64,000 nucleotides of DNA from GAS368 sp965227745 (GCA_965227745.1 OZ245769.1:4526001-4590000), one strand, 5' to 3'; shown: positions 8,585 to 17,571, numbered from the stretch's first letter. The notes: generated from the letters alone by a model not told the origin. Numbers and translations: made by a program.

Positions 8585-9826
8585 TCACCCTGCGAACGTC
8601 GTGATCAATTCCGCGTAGATTTTGGCGCAGGCGACGAGCTCTTTGAGTTTGGCGCGCTCATCGATGGCGTGCTCGTTCTCGCCGCCCGGGCCGTAGCCCA
8701 GGGTTGGGATTTTCAGATGATGTGAGAAAAAGTGCATGTCGTTGAAGCCGGTCGAGACATTGAAGACCGTTTTTTGCTTCCGCACCTTGGTCACGCTGGC
8801 CGCCATCGCGGTGAAAAAGGGATGCGTGGGCTTCGAGAAACAGGAGAAGTTCTCCGAGACCTTGGTGACCGTGATCTTGCACTCCGGGATCTTCCGCGCC
8901 GCCGCGGTGAGAAACGCCCGTAACTCCCGCTCCGCATCGACATGGTTTTCGATGGCGAGCACGCGCCGGTCGATGGAAAAGGTCCCGAGCGCGGGCACGG
9001 TGTTGATCTTGCCGCCCGGGCCGGGCGCGAAGACGCCGCCGACATTGATGGTGGGCCGCATGGTCTTGCCCTCGGGCGTGACAAAGGTGCGGCGGTCGAG
9101 CTGGCGCTGGTAATCGCGGAGCGCGAGGACGAGGGCCGACATCTTCTCGAGGGCATTGATGCCGCGCTCCGGGGTGGAGCCATGGGCGGCACGGCCATGC
9201 ACGGCGACCTCCAGCCAGAGCGTGCCATTGTGCCCGCAGCAGACGTGATTGAGCTCGCCGCCTTCCATCACGACCGCGAAGTCCGGGCGGATCGGCGCGT
9301 GCTCCACGAGCCAGCCCGTGCCAAGCACGGAGTCAGTTTCCTCGTCGGCCGTGAAAGAAACTTCGAGATTCAGCCGCGGCTTCGCGCCCGTCGCGCGCAC
9401 GGCTTGCAGGGCAAGCAGCAGGCTGGCCATCGAGCCCTTCATGTCCGAGGTCCCGCGCCCGTAAATCCACCCGCCGTCGACCTTCCCGCTAAACGGGCTC
9501 CCGTGACGCCACGCGCCGGAGACGGGCACGACATCGTAATGGGCATTGAAATGCAGGGTCTGCTTCGCGCCGGCGGCGGCGAGCTTGCCGAGAACGTTGT
9601 AGCGCGGAAAGGCGTGCTGCTCGGGCGGGAGGGTCTTCTTCAGCAGAGCGCGCGAGGGCTCGAGCCAGCGGGCTTGCAGCCCGACCTCGGTGAGCATCGT
9701 GGTGAGCTCGGCGGTGATGGCGGTGTAGTTTTCGCCCGGGGGATTGACCGTGGAGATGCCCACGAGCCGCTGGAGGCGGCGAATGAGGTCGGCGGCGTGG
9801 CGGTCGATGTAGGCCGGGAGAGTCAC
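8585..9826 (-). CDS. M20/M28-type metallopeptidase (ArgE/DapE/CPG2 family)
   Basis: 413-aa two-zinc amidohydrolase. Metal and catalytic motifs are H96-Y-D98 (FNAHYDVVP), GRGTSDMKG with Asp128, the general-base pair E162-E163 (TADEETDS), a following VVMEGGELN, and a final His in GGENEHAIDE. A dimerisation/lid domain occupies about residues 185-300 (GRAAHGSTPERGINALEKM). No signal peptide is seen, so it is cytoplasmic. Family members remove acyl groups (acetylornithine, succinyl-diaminopimelate) or cleave dipeptides. The motifs do not separate these, and no arginine or lysine pathway gene lies nearby. Confidence 0.88.
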   Translation of the reverse strand: MTLPAYIDRHAADLIRRLQRLVGISTVNPPGENYTAITAELTTMLTEVGLQARWLEPSRALLKKTLPPEQHAFPRYNVLGKLAAAGAKQTLHFNAHYDVVPVSGAWRHGSPFSGKVDGGWIYGRGTSDMKGSMASLLLALQAVRATGAKPRLNLEVSFTADEETDSVLGTGWLVEHAPIRPDFAVVMEGGELNHVCCGHNGTLWLEVAVHGRAAHGSTPERGINALEKMSALVLALRDYQRQLDRRTFVTPEGKTMRPTINVGGVFAPGPGGKINTVPALGTFSIDRRVLAIENHVDAERELRAFLTAAARKIPECKITVTKVSENFSCFSKPTHPFFTAMAASVTKVRKQKTVFNVSTGFNDMHFFSHHLKIPTLGYGPGGENEHAIDERAKLKELVACAKIYAELITTFAG

Positions 9827-9942
9827 ACGCTGACCCTGCCCGGGGCGGGGGCGGAAGACACGGAAAATTTACTCTCCAGGAGGAGCCGCCACGCAAAATT
9901 TACGTGGTGTTCGCGACTTCCGCGGGCAAAAACGTCGGCGCC

Positions 9943-10431
9943 ATGAACACCGAGGCGCAGAAAATCATCGCGCAGCTGGGCCTCACGCCGTTGCCCCAAG
10001 AGGGCGGATGGTTTAGGCAGACCTGGCTGAGTCGCGAACAGCTGCCCGATGGCCGCGCGGTCGGCTCGGCGATCTACTTCCTCGTGACTCCGGCGGATTT
10101 TTCGGCGCTCCATCGCCTCCAGACCGGTGAGATTTGGCTGCATCACGCCGGGGATGCGCTGGAGCATGTGATCCTCAATCCCGGCACCGCGACCGCCGTC
10201 ATCTCGCGCCTCGGGTCGGATGTGCTGGCGGGCGAGGTGCCGCAGCTCGTGGTTCCCGGCGGCGTGTGGCAAGGCGCTCGCCTCGCTGCCGGTGCGACGC
10301 GTGGCTGGGCGCTGTTGACTTGCACTATGGCCCCCGCGTGGGACGAGCGAGAGTTTGAGTTGGGGGCGCGGTCCACGCTGCTGCGGGAATTTCCGGCCGC
10401 AGCCACGCAAATCCACGCCTTGACGAGATGA
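9943..10431 (+). CDS. Cupin-fold DUF985 protein
   Basis: 162-aa single-domain cupin. Family signs are LGLTPLPQEGGWFRQTW at the start, GSAIYFLVTPADFSALHRLQTGEIWLHHAGDALEHVIL in the centre (metal-site region with H, E and H), and VPGGVWQGARL and FELGARSTLLREFP late. DUF985 proteins resemble sugar-isomerase/epimerase cupins but have no settled reaction. ATG 9943 is preferred; upstream codons to 9904 do not match the family. It lies about 40 bp before pdxH on the same strand. Confidence 0.88.
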   Translation: MNTEAQKIIAQLGLTPLPQEGGWFRQTWLSREQLPDGRAVGSAIYFLVTPADFSALHRLQTGEIWLHHAGDALEHVILNPGTATAVISRLGSDVLAGEVPQLVVPGGVWQGARLAAGATRGWALLTCTMAPAWDEREFELGARSTLLREFPAAATQIHALTR

Positions 10432-10471
10432 TTTTTGACAGGACGGGCGGGCGCGCGCAGCATCAGGACAA

Positions 10472-11107
10472 ATGTCCTTGGCCGATCTTCGAAAAGATTA
10501 CTCCCTTTCCGGTCTGACCGAAAAAGACCTGGCGCGCGATCCGTTCCGCCAGTTCGAGAAGTGGTTTCAAGAGGCCGAGGCGGCAAAGATTCCCGAGCCG
10601 AATGCGATGACGCTCACGACGGCCACGCGCGAGGGCCGGCCCTCCGCGCGCACGGTTTTGCTCAAGGGCCTCGATGGCCGCGGATTTGTTTTCTATTCCA
10701 ATTACGAAGGCCGCAAGGGTCGCGAGCTCGATGCGAATCCCTATGTGGCGCTGCTCTTCCCTTGGGTCGCGATGGAGCGCCAGGTGATCATCGAGGGCAC
10801 GGTGACAAAGGTCGCGCGCGAGGAGAGCGAAGCGTATTTTCACTCGCGCCCGCGCGCGAGCCAGCTCGGAGCGTGGGTCTCGCAGCAAAGCTCGATCATC
10901 TCGGGCCGCGCGGTGTTGGAAGACGGATTCAAGGCGGTGGAGAAAAAATACGCCGGGCAGGACGTGCCGCTTCCGCCCAACTGGGGTGGCTGGCGCGTCG
11001 CGCCGGAGGCCGTGGAATTCTGGCAGGGCCGCCGCAGCCGGCTGCACGATCGTCTCCGCTATCGGCGCGGCAAGGATGGCTGGACGGTCGAGCGCCTCGC
11101 GCCATGA
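10472..11107 (+). CDS. pdxH: Pyridoxamine/pyridoxine 5'-phosphate oxidase
   Basis: FMN-dependent oxidase that makes pyridoxal 5'-phosphate from PNP or PMP. The protein has 211 aa, normal for PdxH. Visible signatures are DPFRQFEKWFQEA at the N-terminus, RTVLLKGLDGRGFVFYSNYEGRKGRELDANP (FMN-phosphate and dimer region), EGTVTKVAREESEAYFHSRPRASQLGAWVSQQS, and the C-terminal PROSITE-like block FWQGRRSRLHDRLRY (substrate/FMN binding Arg and His). Its stop overlaps the start of the next kinase gene (ATGA, 11104-11107), suggesting translational coupling. Confidence 0.97.
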   Translation: MSLADLRKDYSLSGLTEKDLARDPFRQFEKWFQEAEAAKIPEPNAMTLTTATREGRPSARTVLLKGLDGRGFVFYSNYEGRKGRELDANPYVALLFPWVAMERQVIIEGTVTKVAREESEAYFHSRPRASQLGAWVSQQSSIISGRAVLEDGFKAVEKKYAGQDVPLPPNWGGWRVAPEAVEFWQGRRSRLHDRLRYRRGKDGWTVERLAP

Positions 11108-12630
11108 GTGCGAAGAAGAAGGGCGGCAAACGGACGCCATCGCGCGCCCGTGCCGCCAAGGCGGCGCCCATCGCGCTGCTCGCCGGTGCCCTGCGCGCGC
11201 AGAGCGAGGGCGTGTTTATCGCCGAGCGCAAATGCGGGCCGCAGGGGATGAAGATCGTCTTTGCGAACGACAGCTTTTGCGCGATGACCGGCTACAGTTC
11301 GATCGAGCTGGTCAACCGCGCGCACGGTTTTCTCCACGTGGAGCGAGTGGACGTCGAGCGACTGCGACACTGGCTGCCCAAGGCCCAGCCCGGCCAGCCG
11401 CTCGTGGGCGAGGGCTATCTTTTGCGCGCCGACCACAGCTCGATCAGCGCGGCGTGGAGTTTCGATCCGCTCTGCGATACGCGCGGCCGCATCACGCACA
11501 TCGTCGCGACGTACCGCGACCAAACGGAGAAGCGCCGTCTGCAGGAAGCACTCGTGCACGCGCAGCGCCTCGACGCCGTGGGCCGCCTCGCCGGCGGGGT
11601 GGCGCACGATTTCAACAACCTCCTCTCCGTCATCAATGGCTACTGTGAGATGCTCGCGGCGCACGTCGCGGCCAATCCGCAGGCGATGCGTGAAGTCGCG
11701 GAGATTCATCACGCCGGGCGCAAAGCAGCGGCGCTCACTTCACAGTTGCTGGCCTTTAGCCGCCGCCAGCCGCTGAATTCGCGCGTCATCAATCTCAATG
11801 AGTTGGTCACTTCCAACGCCGAGATCATGCGCCGCCTCCTCGGCGACGCCGGGCAGATCGACCTCGAGCTCGCGCCGGATCTGCTGAATGTGCGCACCGA
11901 CCCGGCGCAATTTCAGCAGGTCATCCTCAATCTCGTGCTCAATGCTCGCGATGCCTTGCGCGATCGCGGGCGCATCGTGATCACCACGGCCGTCCGCGAT
12001 GTCCGCTCCGGTCTGAATCGCCGTCAGACGGATACCCCGCCGGGGCGGTACGTCTCGATCACGGTCGCGGACAACGGCACCGGCATGGACGCTGACACGC
12101 AGAAGCATCTCTTCGAACCGTTTTTCACCACCAAGCCCGAGGGCAAGGGCACGGGCCTCGGCCTCGCGCTCGTGTACGGTGTGGTCCAGCAGAGCGGCGG
12201 TTTTATTTCGGTGCGCAGTGCGCTGCTCGTGGGCTCGACGTTTGAAATTCTCCTCCCGCTGTGGCTGAGGCCGTGGAGGAAGCGCCGGCAACCGTCGCGC
12301 CGCTGCCGACGACGCGCGGGACCGAGACCGTGCTGCTCGTCGAGGATGACGATGTCGTGCGCAAGATGGTCGCGGGCATCCTCACGGCGGACGGCTATCG
12401 CGTGGTCGCGGCGAAGACTCCCGGCGCGGCGCTGCAGGATTTGCGCGACCTCTCGCGCCCGGTGCAACTGCTCATCGGCAACATCGTCGGTGACGGGGAA
12501 AAATTCGCGAAGCGACTCTACTCGATCAACCCGAAGCTTCGCCTCGTCTGCACCGGCAGCCAGGACTGCGGTGTACCCGCGTGGATGGCGCCGAAACAAA
12601 CGGTGTGCCTCAACAAACCCTACGCCCTGA
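11104..12630 (+). CDS. PAS-domain histidine kinase, frameshifted before its receiver
   Basis: Soluble kinase. A basic N-terminal stretch (about 1-25) is followed by a PAS domain (about 30-145, IVFANDSFCAMTGYSS), an H-box GGVAHDFNNLLSV with His168, and HATPase_c (NLVLNARDAL; ADNGTGMD; KGTGLGLALVYG), up to FEILLPL near 12261. After that the frame turns into arginine-rich nonsense (PWRKRRQPSRRCRRR) and stops at 12630. The natural continuation, a receiver domain, is open in the -1 frame from 12261. Re-reading one base (CTG-GTG-GCT) restores a smooth LLPLVAEAV junction. This is therefore a one-base deletion, a sequencing error, or less likely programmed slippage. The tail beyond about 12261 should not be trusted. 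It starts inside the pdxH stop. Confidence 0.8.
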   Translation: MSAKKKGGKRTPSRARAAKAAPIALLAGALRAQSEGVFIAERKCGPQGMKIVFANDSFCAMTGYSSIELVNRAHGFLHVERVDVERLRHWLPKAQPGQPLVGEGYLLRADHSSISAAWSFDPLCDTRGRITHIVATYRDQTEKRRLQEALVHAQRLDAVGRLAGGVAHDFNNLLSVINGYCEMLAAHVAANPQAMREVAEIHHAGRKAAALTSQLLAFSRRQPLNSRVINLNELVTSNAEIMRRLLGDAGQIDLELAPDLLNVRTDPAQFQQVILNLVLNARDALRDRGRIVITTAVRDVRSGLNRRQTDTPPGRYVSITVADNGTGMDADTQKHLFEPFFTTKPEGKGTGLGLALVYGVVQQSGGFISVRSALLVGSTFEILLPLWLRPWRKRRQPSRRCRRRAGPRPCCSSRMTMSCARWSRASSRRTAIAWSRRRLPARRCRICATSRARCNCSSATSSVTGKNSRSDSTRSTRSFASSAPAARTAVYPRGWRRNKRCASTNPTP

Positions 12631-12671
12631 GCGAACTGCTCAAGACGGCGCGGAAATTGTTGGATTCGTGA
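12261..12671 (+). CDS. Degenerate receiver domain, detached C-terminus of the preceding hybrid kinase
   Basis: 136 codons from a GTG at 12261, in the frame one base behind the kinase. The sequence TETVLLVEDDDVVRKMVAGILTA is a clear receiver-domain start with the acidic DD pair, and CLNKPYALSELL supplies the conserved Lys-Pro. The strand that normally carries the phosphoacceptor (DLLLTDVxMP) reads VQLLIGNIVGDG, so the Asp is replaced by Asn and the MP loop is lost. The receiver is therefore probably not phosphorylatable, whichever frame explanation holds. A stop at 12243-12245 in this frame shows that it cannot start further upstream, so it is either a fragment or is reached by frameshifting from the kinase. 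Confidence 0.75.
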   Translation: MAEAVEEAPATVAPLPTTRGTETVLLVEDDDVVRKMVAGILTADGYRVVAAKTPGAALQDLRDLSRPVQLLIGNIVGDGEKFAKRLYSINPKLRLVCTGSQDCGVPAWMAPKQTVCLNKPYALSELLKTARKLLDS

Positions 12672-12895
12672 TGAGGAGGAATCGAGCGGATGGAGCGTGC
12701 GCTCGATTTATTCTTGCGACACTGAGAACAGGGAGGGTGCACAGAGTATCACCGAGGGCTTGCCGTGAGTCCGATTCTGTAAACCTCTGTGAGTCTCCGT
12801 GTACTCTGTGACAAAAATCATTCGGGTGAAATCCTGGGGAGTCGTGCGTTTCAAGCCTTGCGCGGTTATTTCCTGAACAGACACGCTAGTAGCCG

Positions 12896-13828
12896 ATGAA
12901 TATTTTTCTGACCGGGGCGTCGGGACTGGTGGGCTCGGTGTTTGCGCAGGCGGCGACGCGGCGCGGGCATCGCGTGATCGGCGTCGTCGGCACCTACGCG
13001 GGCGAGCTCCCGGGGCTCGCCGCCAAGCGCACGGTCGATCTTACCGACGAGGCCGCCACGAGCGCAGCGGTGCTCGATGTGTTTCCGGATGCGATCGTAA
13101 ATTGCGCCGCCATCTCCGTGCCCGAGCAATGTGAACTCGATCCCGCGCGCGCGCAGACGATGAATGTCGCGCTGCCCGCCACCCTCGCGCGCCTCGCGCA
13201 TCACGTGAGCGCGCGCTTCATCCATCTTTCCTCGGAGCAGGTCTTCGACGGCACGCGCACGGATGCTTACAAGGCCGGCGACGCGACCTCGCCGATCAAC
13301 CTCTACGCGCGCCAGAAAATCGAAAGCGAAAAAGCCGTCCAAGCCGCGGCCAAGGAATTTGCGCTCACGATCCGCGCGCCGCTCCTCATGGGCAACAGCC
13401 CCGGCGGCAAGCGCAGCCTGCACGAGCGCATGCTGGCCGATTGGGCGGCGGGCAAGACGCCGCGCCTCTACACCGATGAATTTCGCCAGCCCTGCACCGC
13501 GGAAAATCTCGCCGAGGTGATGGTCGAGGCCTGCGAGCGACGCGAACTCCACGGCGTGATGCACTGGGCCGGCGCGGAGTTGCTCTCGCGCTTCGATCTT
13601 GGCGTCAAAATCCGCGAGCGCTTCAAGCTCACGGCCGCGCAGGCGCCCATCACCGCCGTCACCCGCGCCGAGACGCCCGATGCCGCGAAGAAGCGCCAGG
13701 CTTGCCTCGCGCTCGACATCACGCCGCTCGCCTCGAAATTGAAAACCAAGCCGCAGACCATCGCGCAACAATTGGAAGGCCTGAATGTGCCGCCCCCTGT
13801 GCGCGAATGGTACTTCGCACAAAAGTGA
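12896..13828 (+). CDS. RmlD-like sugar-nucleotide reductase (extended SDR family)
   Basis: 310-aa NAD(P)-binding protein of the dTDP-4-dehydrorhamnose reductase / atypical extended SDR type. The Rossmann motif TGASGLVG is at residues 6-13, NCAAISVPEQCELDP corresponds to the NAAA.T.VD.aE block, LSSEQVFDG matches the ST/YVFDG block, and the catalytic YxxxK is NLYARQKIESE. The absence of other rml genes makes the sugar substrate uncertain; a role in nucleotide-sugar or modified-sugar metabolism is inference. Its stop TGA (13826-13828) overlaps a GTG start of the next gene, so the pair is likely translationally coupled. Confidence 0.82.
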   Translation: MNIFLTGASGLVGSVFAQAATRRGHRVIGVVGTYAGELPGLAAKRTVDLTDEAATSAAVLDVFPDAIVNCAAISVPEQCELDPARAQTMNVALPATLARLAHHVSARFIHLSSEQVFDGTRTDAYKAGDATSPINLYARQKIESEKAVQAAAKEFALTIRAPLLMGNSPGGKRSLHERMLADWAAGKTPRLYTDEFRQPCTAENLAEVMVEACERRELHGVMHWAGAELLSRFDLGVKIRERFKLTAAQAPITAVTRAETPDAAKKRQACLALDITPLASKLKTKPQTIAQQLEGLNVPPPVREWYFAQK

Positions 13829-14601
13829 GCGCCCGCCCCATGGCACTGGAAATCTTACCCACTCGCACGAGCGGCGCGGCCGAAAACATGGCCGTCGATT
13901 TTCTCCTGCTCCAGCGCTACCCGTCGGCGACCGCGCCGCGCTTCCGTCACTACGGCTGGCGTGGGCCGGCCTTTACCTTCGGGTACTCCCAAAAGATTGC
14001 CTTCATCCGTGAATCGCTCGCGAGCGTCGAGCCGCCGTATGAGCTCTGCCGTCGCGCGACCGGCGGCGGCATCGTGGATCACCGCGACGACTGGACGTAC
14101 GCGCTCGTGATCCCGCGCGGCCATCCGCTGGAGGAATTGCGCGCCACGCAGAGCTACCGCGAGGTGCACGAGGCGCTGGCCACGGCGCTACGTGCGCAAG
14201 GCGTGCCCGCCCTCACGAAGCCCTGCGTCGATGAACCGGAAGGCGAAGAAAAACCAGCCGGGCCGGCGGGCGTGTGTTTTCAGCGCGCTGAAATCTACGA
14301 TGTCGTGCACGAGGCCACCGGCGAAAAAATCGCCGGCGCCGCGCAGAAGCGGAATAAGCACGGGCTGCTCTTTCAGGGCTCGATCTGGCGTCCGGCGGCG
14401 AGTGTGGGCGCAAACACCAACTCGAGCGACGCAGCCCGGGCCGAGTTGGATTGGGACCGCTTTGAGGAAGACTTTGTCGCGGGCCTCGCCGCCGTGCTCG
14501 GCCTGGAGGCGCAGCCGACGCCGTGGCCCGAGTTTAACGAGGATGAGCTCAGCGGCCTCATCGAGCAGTACTCTTCGCCGGAGTGGATGGAGCACCGATG
14601 A
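13825..14601 (+). CDS. Lipoate/octanoate/biotin ligase-fold (BPL/LplA/LipB) family protein
   Basis: 258 aa from GTG 13825 (253 from ATG 13840). Family signs are NMAVDFLLLQRYP (substrate pocket start), RHYGWRGPAFTFGYSQ, the lipoyl-attachment signature RRATGGGIVDHRDDWTYALVIP, and later KIAGAAQKRNKHGLLFQGSI. This matches the lipoate-protein ligase A type catalytic core (activation of lipoate or octanoate to the adenylate and transfer to lipoyl domains). The small C-terminal accessory domain of E. coli LplA is not obvious, so it may be an octanoyltransferase LipM-like enzyme. The 4-bp GTGA overlap with the preceding reductase favours the 13825 start. Confidence 0.85.
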   Translation: MSARPMALEILPTRTSGAAENMAVDFLLLQRYPSATAPRFRHYGWRGPAFTFGYSQKIAFIRESLASVEPPYELCRRATGGGIVDHRDDWTYALVIPRGHPLEELRATQSYREVHEALATALRAQGVPALTKPCVDEPEGEEKPAGPAGVCFQRAEIYDVVHEATGEKIAGAAQKRNKHGLLFQGSIWRPAASVGANTNSSDAARAELDWDRFEEDFVAGLAAVLGLEAQPTPWPEFNEDELSGLIEQYSSPEWMEHR

Positions 14602-14660
14602 GTGCGACGTCAGAGTGTGCGATTTATCCTAGGGCTATGAATTAGAGGACGTGGCTCGTG

Positions 14661-14770
14661 GGGTAGGGTCCGACCTCCGGGCGGACCGTGGTCCGAAAAT
14701 CTCATGCGGTGCGTATCATATTTATGGACGCGAATATCCTGACGGCCCGCCCGGAGGTCGGGCCCTACCC
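14661..14770. repeat. Palindromic interspersed element with GGGTAGGG...CCCTACCC ends
   Basis: Arms GGTAGGGTCCGACCTCCGGG and its near complement CCCGGAGGTCGGGCCCTACC enclose about 60 bp. The inner part of the arms (CGACCTCCGGGCG) is shared with the 97-bp element found at four other places in the window. It lies in a 273-bp gap between convergent genes and carries no reading frame. The rest of the gap shows nothing recognisable. Confidence 0.7.
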
Positions 14771-14874
14771 CGTGAGCCTAAAAGCGACGGCGACGGCCTT
14801 GCCTTTTTAGCGTTCTCGCTGCCGCGCGAAAGGGTATTGCGGGTTTCTCACCGCGTCCTGCCCCGGGGCACCGT

Positions 14875-15483
14875 CTAACTTTGCACGGCCGCCCGCTCCC
14901 GCGCCTTCGCGAGGATGTCGCGGAGCGCGGCGAAATCCTCGTCGCGCGTTTTGCTCTCGATGATGAAGTCGAATTTGTGCGCCTCGCGCAGCTCGCGTTC
15001 GGCGGTCTTCATGCGGCCGGCGATCTCGGCCTCGTTGTCCTGCGCGCGACCGCGCATGCGGGCGACGAGGCGCTCGTGATCGACCACGATGAAGATCGTG
15101 GTCATGCGTTGCGCGAGGAGGGGATTTTCGCGCGCGGCGGCGCGAAAGCTCTCCACGCCCTGCACATCGACGCTGAGCACGAGATTCTGCCCCTGCGCGA
15201 GCGGCTCGAGCACGCTCGATTTCAGCGTGCCGTAGCGGCGCTGGCCATGCACCCAGGCCCATTCCAGAAATTCGCCGGCGGCGACTTTCCGGTCGAACTC
15301 TTCCGGGGTGAAAAAGTGATAATGGACTCCGTTGACCTCACCGGTGCGCGGGGAGCGCGTGGTGGTGGTGACGACGCGGGCGAAGCCCGGCTCTTCCAGC
15401 ACGAGGCGATCGCAGAGCGTGCTCTTGCCCGACCCGGCGGGACCAGCGATGACGAGAAGAACGGGGACGGCAGGAGCGGACAT
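14875..15483 (-). CDS. gmk: Guanylate kinase
   Basis: ATP:GMP phosphotransferase needed for GTP/dGTP supply. 202 aa from ATG 15483. P-loop GPAGSGKST at residues 14-22, GMP-binding block VVTTTTRSPRTGEVNGVHYHFF (Ser/Arg/Tyr contacts), EFLEWAWVHGQRRYGTL, DVQGVESFR, and lid arginines RMRGRAQDNEAEIAGRM. The longer in-frame upstream stretch is not conserved and overlaps the neighbouring gene, so the internal ATG is chosen. It starts 11 bp after the stop of the membrane protein gene on the same strand and is likely cotranscribed with it. Confidence 0.96.
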   Translation of the reverse strand: MSAPAVPVLLVIAGPAGSGKSTLCDRLVLEEPGFARVVTTTTRSPRTGEVNGVHYHFFTPEEFDRKVAAGEFLEWAWVHGQRRYGTLKSSVLEPLAQGQNLVLSVDVQGVESFRAAARENPLLAQRMTTIFIVVDHERLVARMRGRAQDNEAEIAGRMKTAERELREAHKFDFIIESKTRDEDFAALRDILAKARERAAVQS

Positions 15484-15494
15484 CGCGGCGGTGA

Positions 15495-16037
15495 TCAATG
15501 GTAGGTAAACGCGACGACGGCCAGCAGCACCCCGTAAGCGGTGATCGCGCTGCCGAAGCTCCGCGCGCGACCGGGTCGGGCGAAGAGCCATTGGAGGAAA
15601 TCGCGCATCCGCCACGGTTGCGCACCGAGCCACACGGCCAGTGCGATGCCGACGTACACGAGCACCTTGTAGAAATTAATCTGCCAGAAATCGTACACCA
15701 TGTACCCCGCCATCAGCAGCGGCATCGCCGCCATCAGCATCAGCACGCACAGGCCACGCACGGCGAGAAAATCGGGCACACACTTGAAGGAGAGCACCGT
15801 GATCGCGAGAAAGGCGCAGAAGAGCAGCTTGCGGTAGTCGCCGAAGTCCGCCGGCGAGAGATGCCAGATCTCGTAGAGAAACCACGCCGCGCCGCCGCCG
15901 AAGAAAAGGTACGTCGCAAACTGCGACCTCGGCAGACCTTTCAAGATCGCCGCGTACCCGGAGAGATTGAGCACAAGCGGCAGCCCAAGCGCGATCAAGA
16001 GGAGACCGGGGAGGAGCGTGGCGAGAGTGAGAGACAT
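15495..16037 (-). CDS. Multi-pass membrane protein of unknown function
   Basis: 180 aa from ATG 16037. Five or so hydrophobic helices are visible (about residues 4-28, 40-58, 68-88, 92-118, 122-142, and a last one near 160-178). No catalytic motif or known signature was recognised. It sits immediately upstream of gmk and about 80 bp downstream of miaB on the same strand, an arrangement that suggests a miaB - membrane protein - gmk transcription unit. Its physical role cannot be told from the sequence. Confidence 0.72.
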   Translation of the reverse strand: MSLTLATLLPGLLLIALGLPLVLNLSGYAAILKGLPRSQFATYLFFGGGAAWFLYEIWHLSPADFGDYRKLLFCAFLAITVLSFKCVPDFLAVRGLCVLMLMAAMPLLMAGYMVYDFWQINFYKVLVYVGIALAVWLGAQPWRMRDFLQWLFARPGRARSFGSAITAYGVLLAVVAFTYH

Positions 16038-16116
16038 ACGAGGCGGTGGAGAGTTGAGATTTGCGCGAGGTGTGTCGAGCCGACGGATTCGTGTCAGCTG
16101 CAAGGGATTGGGGCCC

Positions 16117-17502
16117 TCAGCTTTCCACGCCTTCCAACACCAATTCCCCATACAGCGTGCTCACGCTGGCGCGCTCAATCTTCAGCGGGACGAGGGTTCC
16201 GACGAGGCGCGGGTCGGCGTCGAAGATGCAGACGCGATTGCCCCGCGTGCGGCCGGTGAAGCGCTCGCCGGTCTTGTCGCGGCCCTCGACGAGGACTTCC
16301 TCCACGGTGCCGACCAGCGAGGAGCTGCGGCGGAGGGAGTTGGCCTTGAGGATTTCGAGGAGGGCTTGGTTGCGCGCTTCCTTGACCTCGTCGGAGATTT
16401 GATCGCCGAGCTCGGCGGCGGGCGTGCCGGTGCGGATGGAATACTTGAAGACGTACGCCATGTCGTAGTTGCACGCTTCGAAGAGCTCCCGCGTCTGCGC
16501 GAAATCCTCGTCGGTCTCGCCGGGGAAGCCGACGATCACGTCGGTCGAGAAATACATGTCGGGCCGCACGGCGCGGAGGGCATCGATGATCTCTTTGTAA
16601 CGCTCGCGCGTGTACGGGCGGTTCATCGCGCGGAGGATGCGATCGCTGCCGCTCTGCATCGGCAGGTGCGCGTAGCCGCAGAGCTTCGGCAGGCGACCGT
16701 AGGCGGCGACGAGGTCGTCTTTGAAGCCGCGCGGATGCGGCGACGTGAACCGGATGCGCTCGATGCCGTCGATGGCGTGCACGCGCTCGAGTAATTGCAC
16801 GAAGGGCGTGATGCCGCCGGTGTGCGTGTAGTCGCGGCGGCCGTAGCTCGTCACGATCTGGCCGAGGAGTGTGATTTCGCGCACGCCGCGGGCGGCGAGG
16901 GCGCGACACTCAGCAACGATCTCGTCCATCGGGCGTGAGCGCTCATCGCCACGGGTTTTCGGGACGATGCAAAAGGCGCAATCCATATTGCAGCCCTGCT
17001 GAATCGAAACGAACGCCGTGATCTGCCGCTCGGTCTCACCGCTGGCGTCGGGCTCGGGGGCGAGGTGATCCTTGATCGTGTTTTGTGAGCCGGCCTCCTC
17101 GCCGATGTCGACGATGGTGTCGCCGATGGGCGTGCCCGCCTCGCGCGCGGCGCGGATATTCTCGAGATAGCCGGGGACCTGGTGAAATTTTTGCGTGCCA
17201 ACGATCAGGTCCACGTCCGGGAGTTGGTCGAGCAGGGTGGCGCCGCGGTTTTGCGCCATGCAGCCGAGGATCCCGAGGACGAAGTCGGGGTTCTTCTTCT
17301 TGCGGGCCTGGAGGTTGGCGGCCTTGCCGATGGCCTTTTGCTCGGCGGCATCGCGGACGGAGCAGGTATTGAGCAGGAGGACGTCGCAGTTGTTCTCGTC
17401 CGCCACGATGCGATAGCCCCGGGCGCGCAGCATCGCCGCGACCGCTTCGCTGTCGCGCTCGTTCATCTGGCACCCGTAAGTCTTGATGTGCACCCGGTTC
17501 AT
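16117..17502 (-). CDS. miaB: tRNA-2-methylthio-N6-dimethylallyladenosine synthase MiaB
   Basis: Radical-SAM methylthiotransferase that converts i6A37 to ms2i6A37 in tRNAs reading UNN codons. 461 aa. N-terminal UPF0004 domain with the auxiliary-cluster cysteines C11, C47 and C81; radical-SAM cluster cysteines C171, C175 and C178 (QQGCNMDCAFCIVPKTRG); C-terminal TRAM domain (about 395-460, VEEVLVEGRDKTGERFTGRTRGNRVC). The motif usually written LLGQNVNSY reads LLGQIVTSY here. RGxERSRP-type spacing and GDERSRPMDEI favour MiaB over RimO or MtaB. ATG 17502 is chosen because MNRVHIKTYGCQMN is the normal start. Confidence 0.95.
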   Translation of the reverse strand: MNRVHIKTYGCQMNERDSEAVAAMLRARGYRIVADENNCDVLLLNTCSVRDAAEQKAIGKAANLQARKKKNPDFVLGILGCMAQNRGATLLDQLPDVDLIVGTQKFHQVPGYLENIRAAREAGTPIGDTIVDIGEEAGSQNTIKDHLAPEPDASGETERQITAFVSIQQGCNMDCAFCIVPKTRGDERSRPMDEIVAECRALAARGVREITLLGQIVTSYGRRDYTHTGGITPFVQLLERVHAIDGIERIRFTSPHPRGFKDDLVAAYGRLPKLCGYAHLPMQSGSDRILRAMNRPYTRERYKEIIDALRAVRPDMYFSTDVIVGFPGETDEDFAQTRELFEACNYDMAYVFKYSIRTGTPAAELGDQISDEVKEARNQALLEILKANSLRRSSSLVGTVEEVLVEGRDKTGERFTGRTRGNRVCIFDADPRLVGTLVPLKIERASVSTLYGELVLEGVES

Positions 17503-17571
17503 CCGTGGGAGGGTCTTGGATAGCCAGCCCGGGGGAAGGGTCAACGCGGGAAAGCGCATTGCCCGGGCGGG

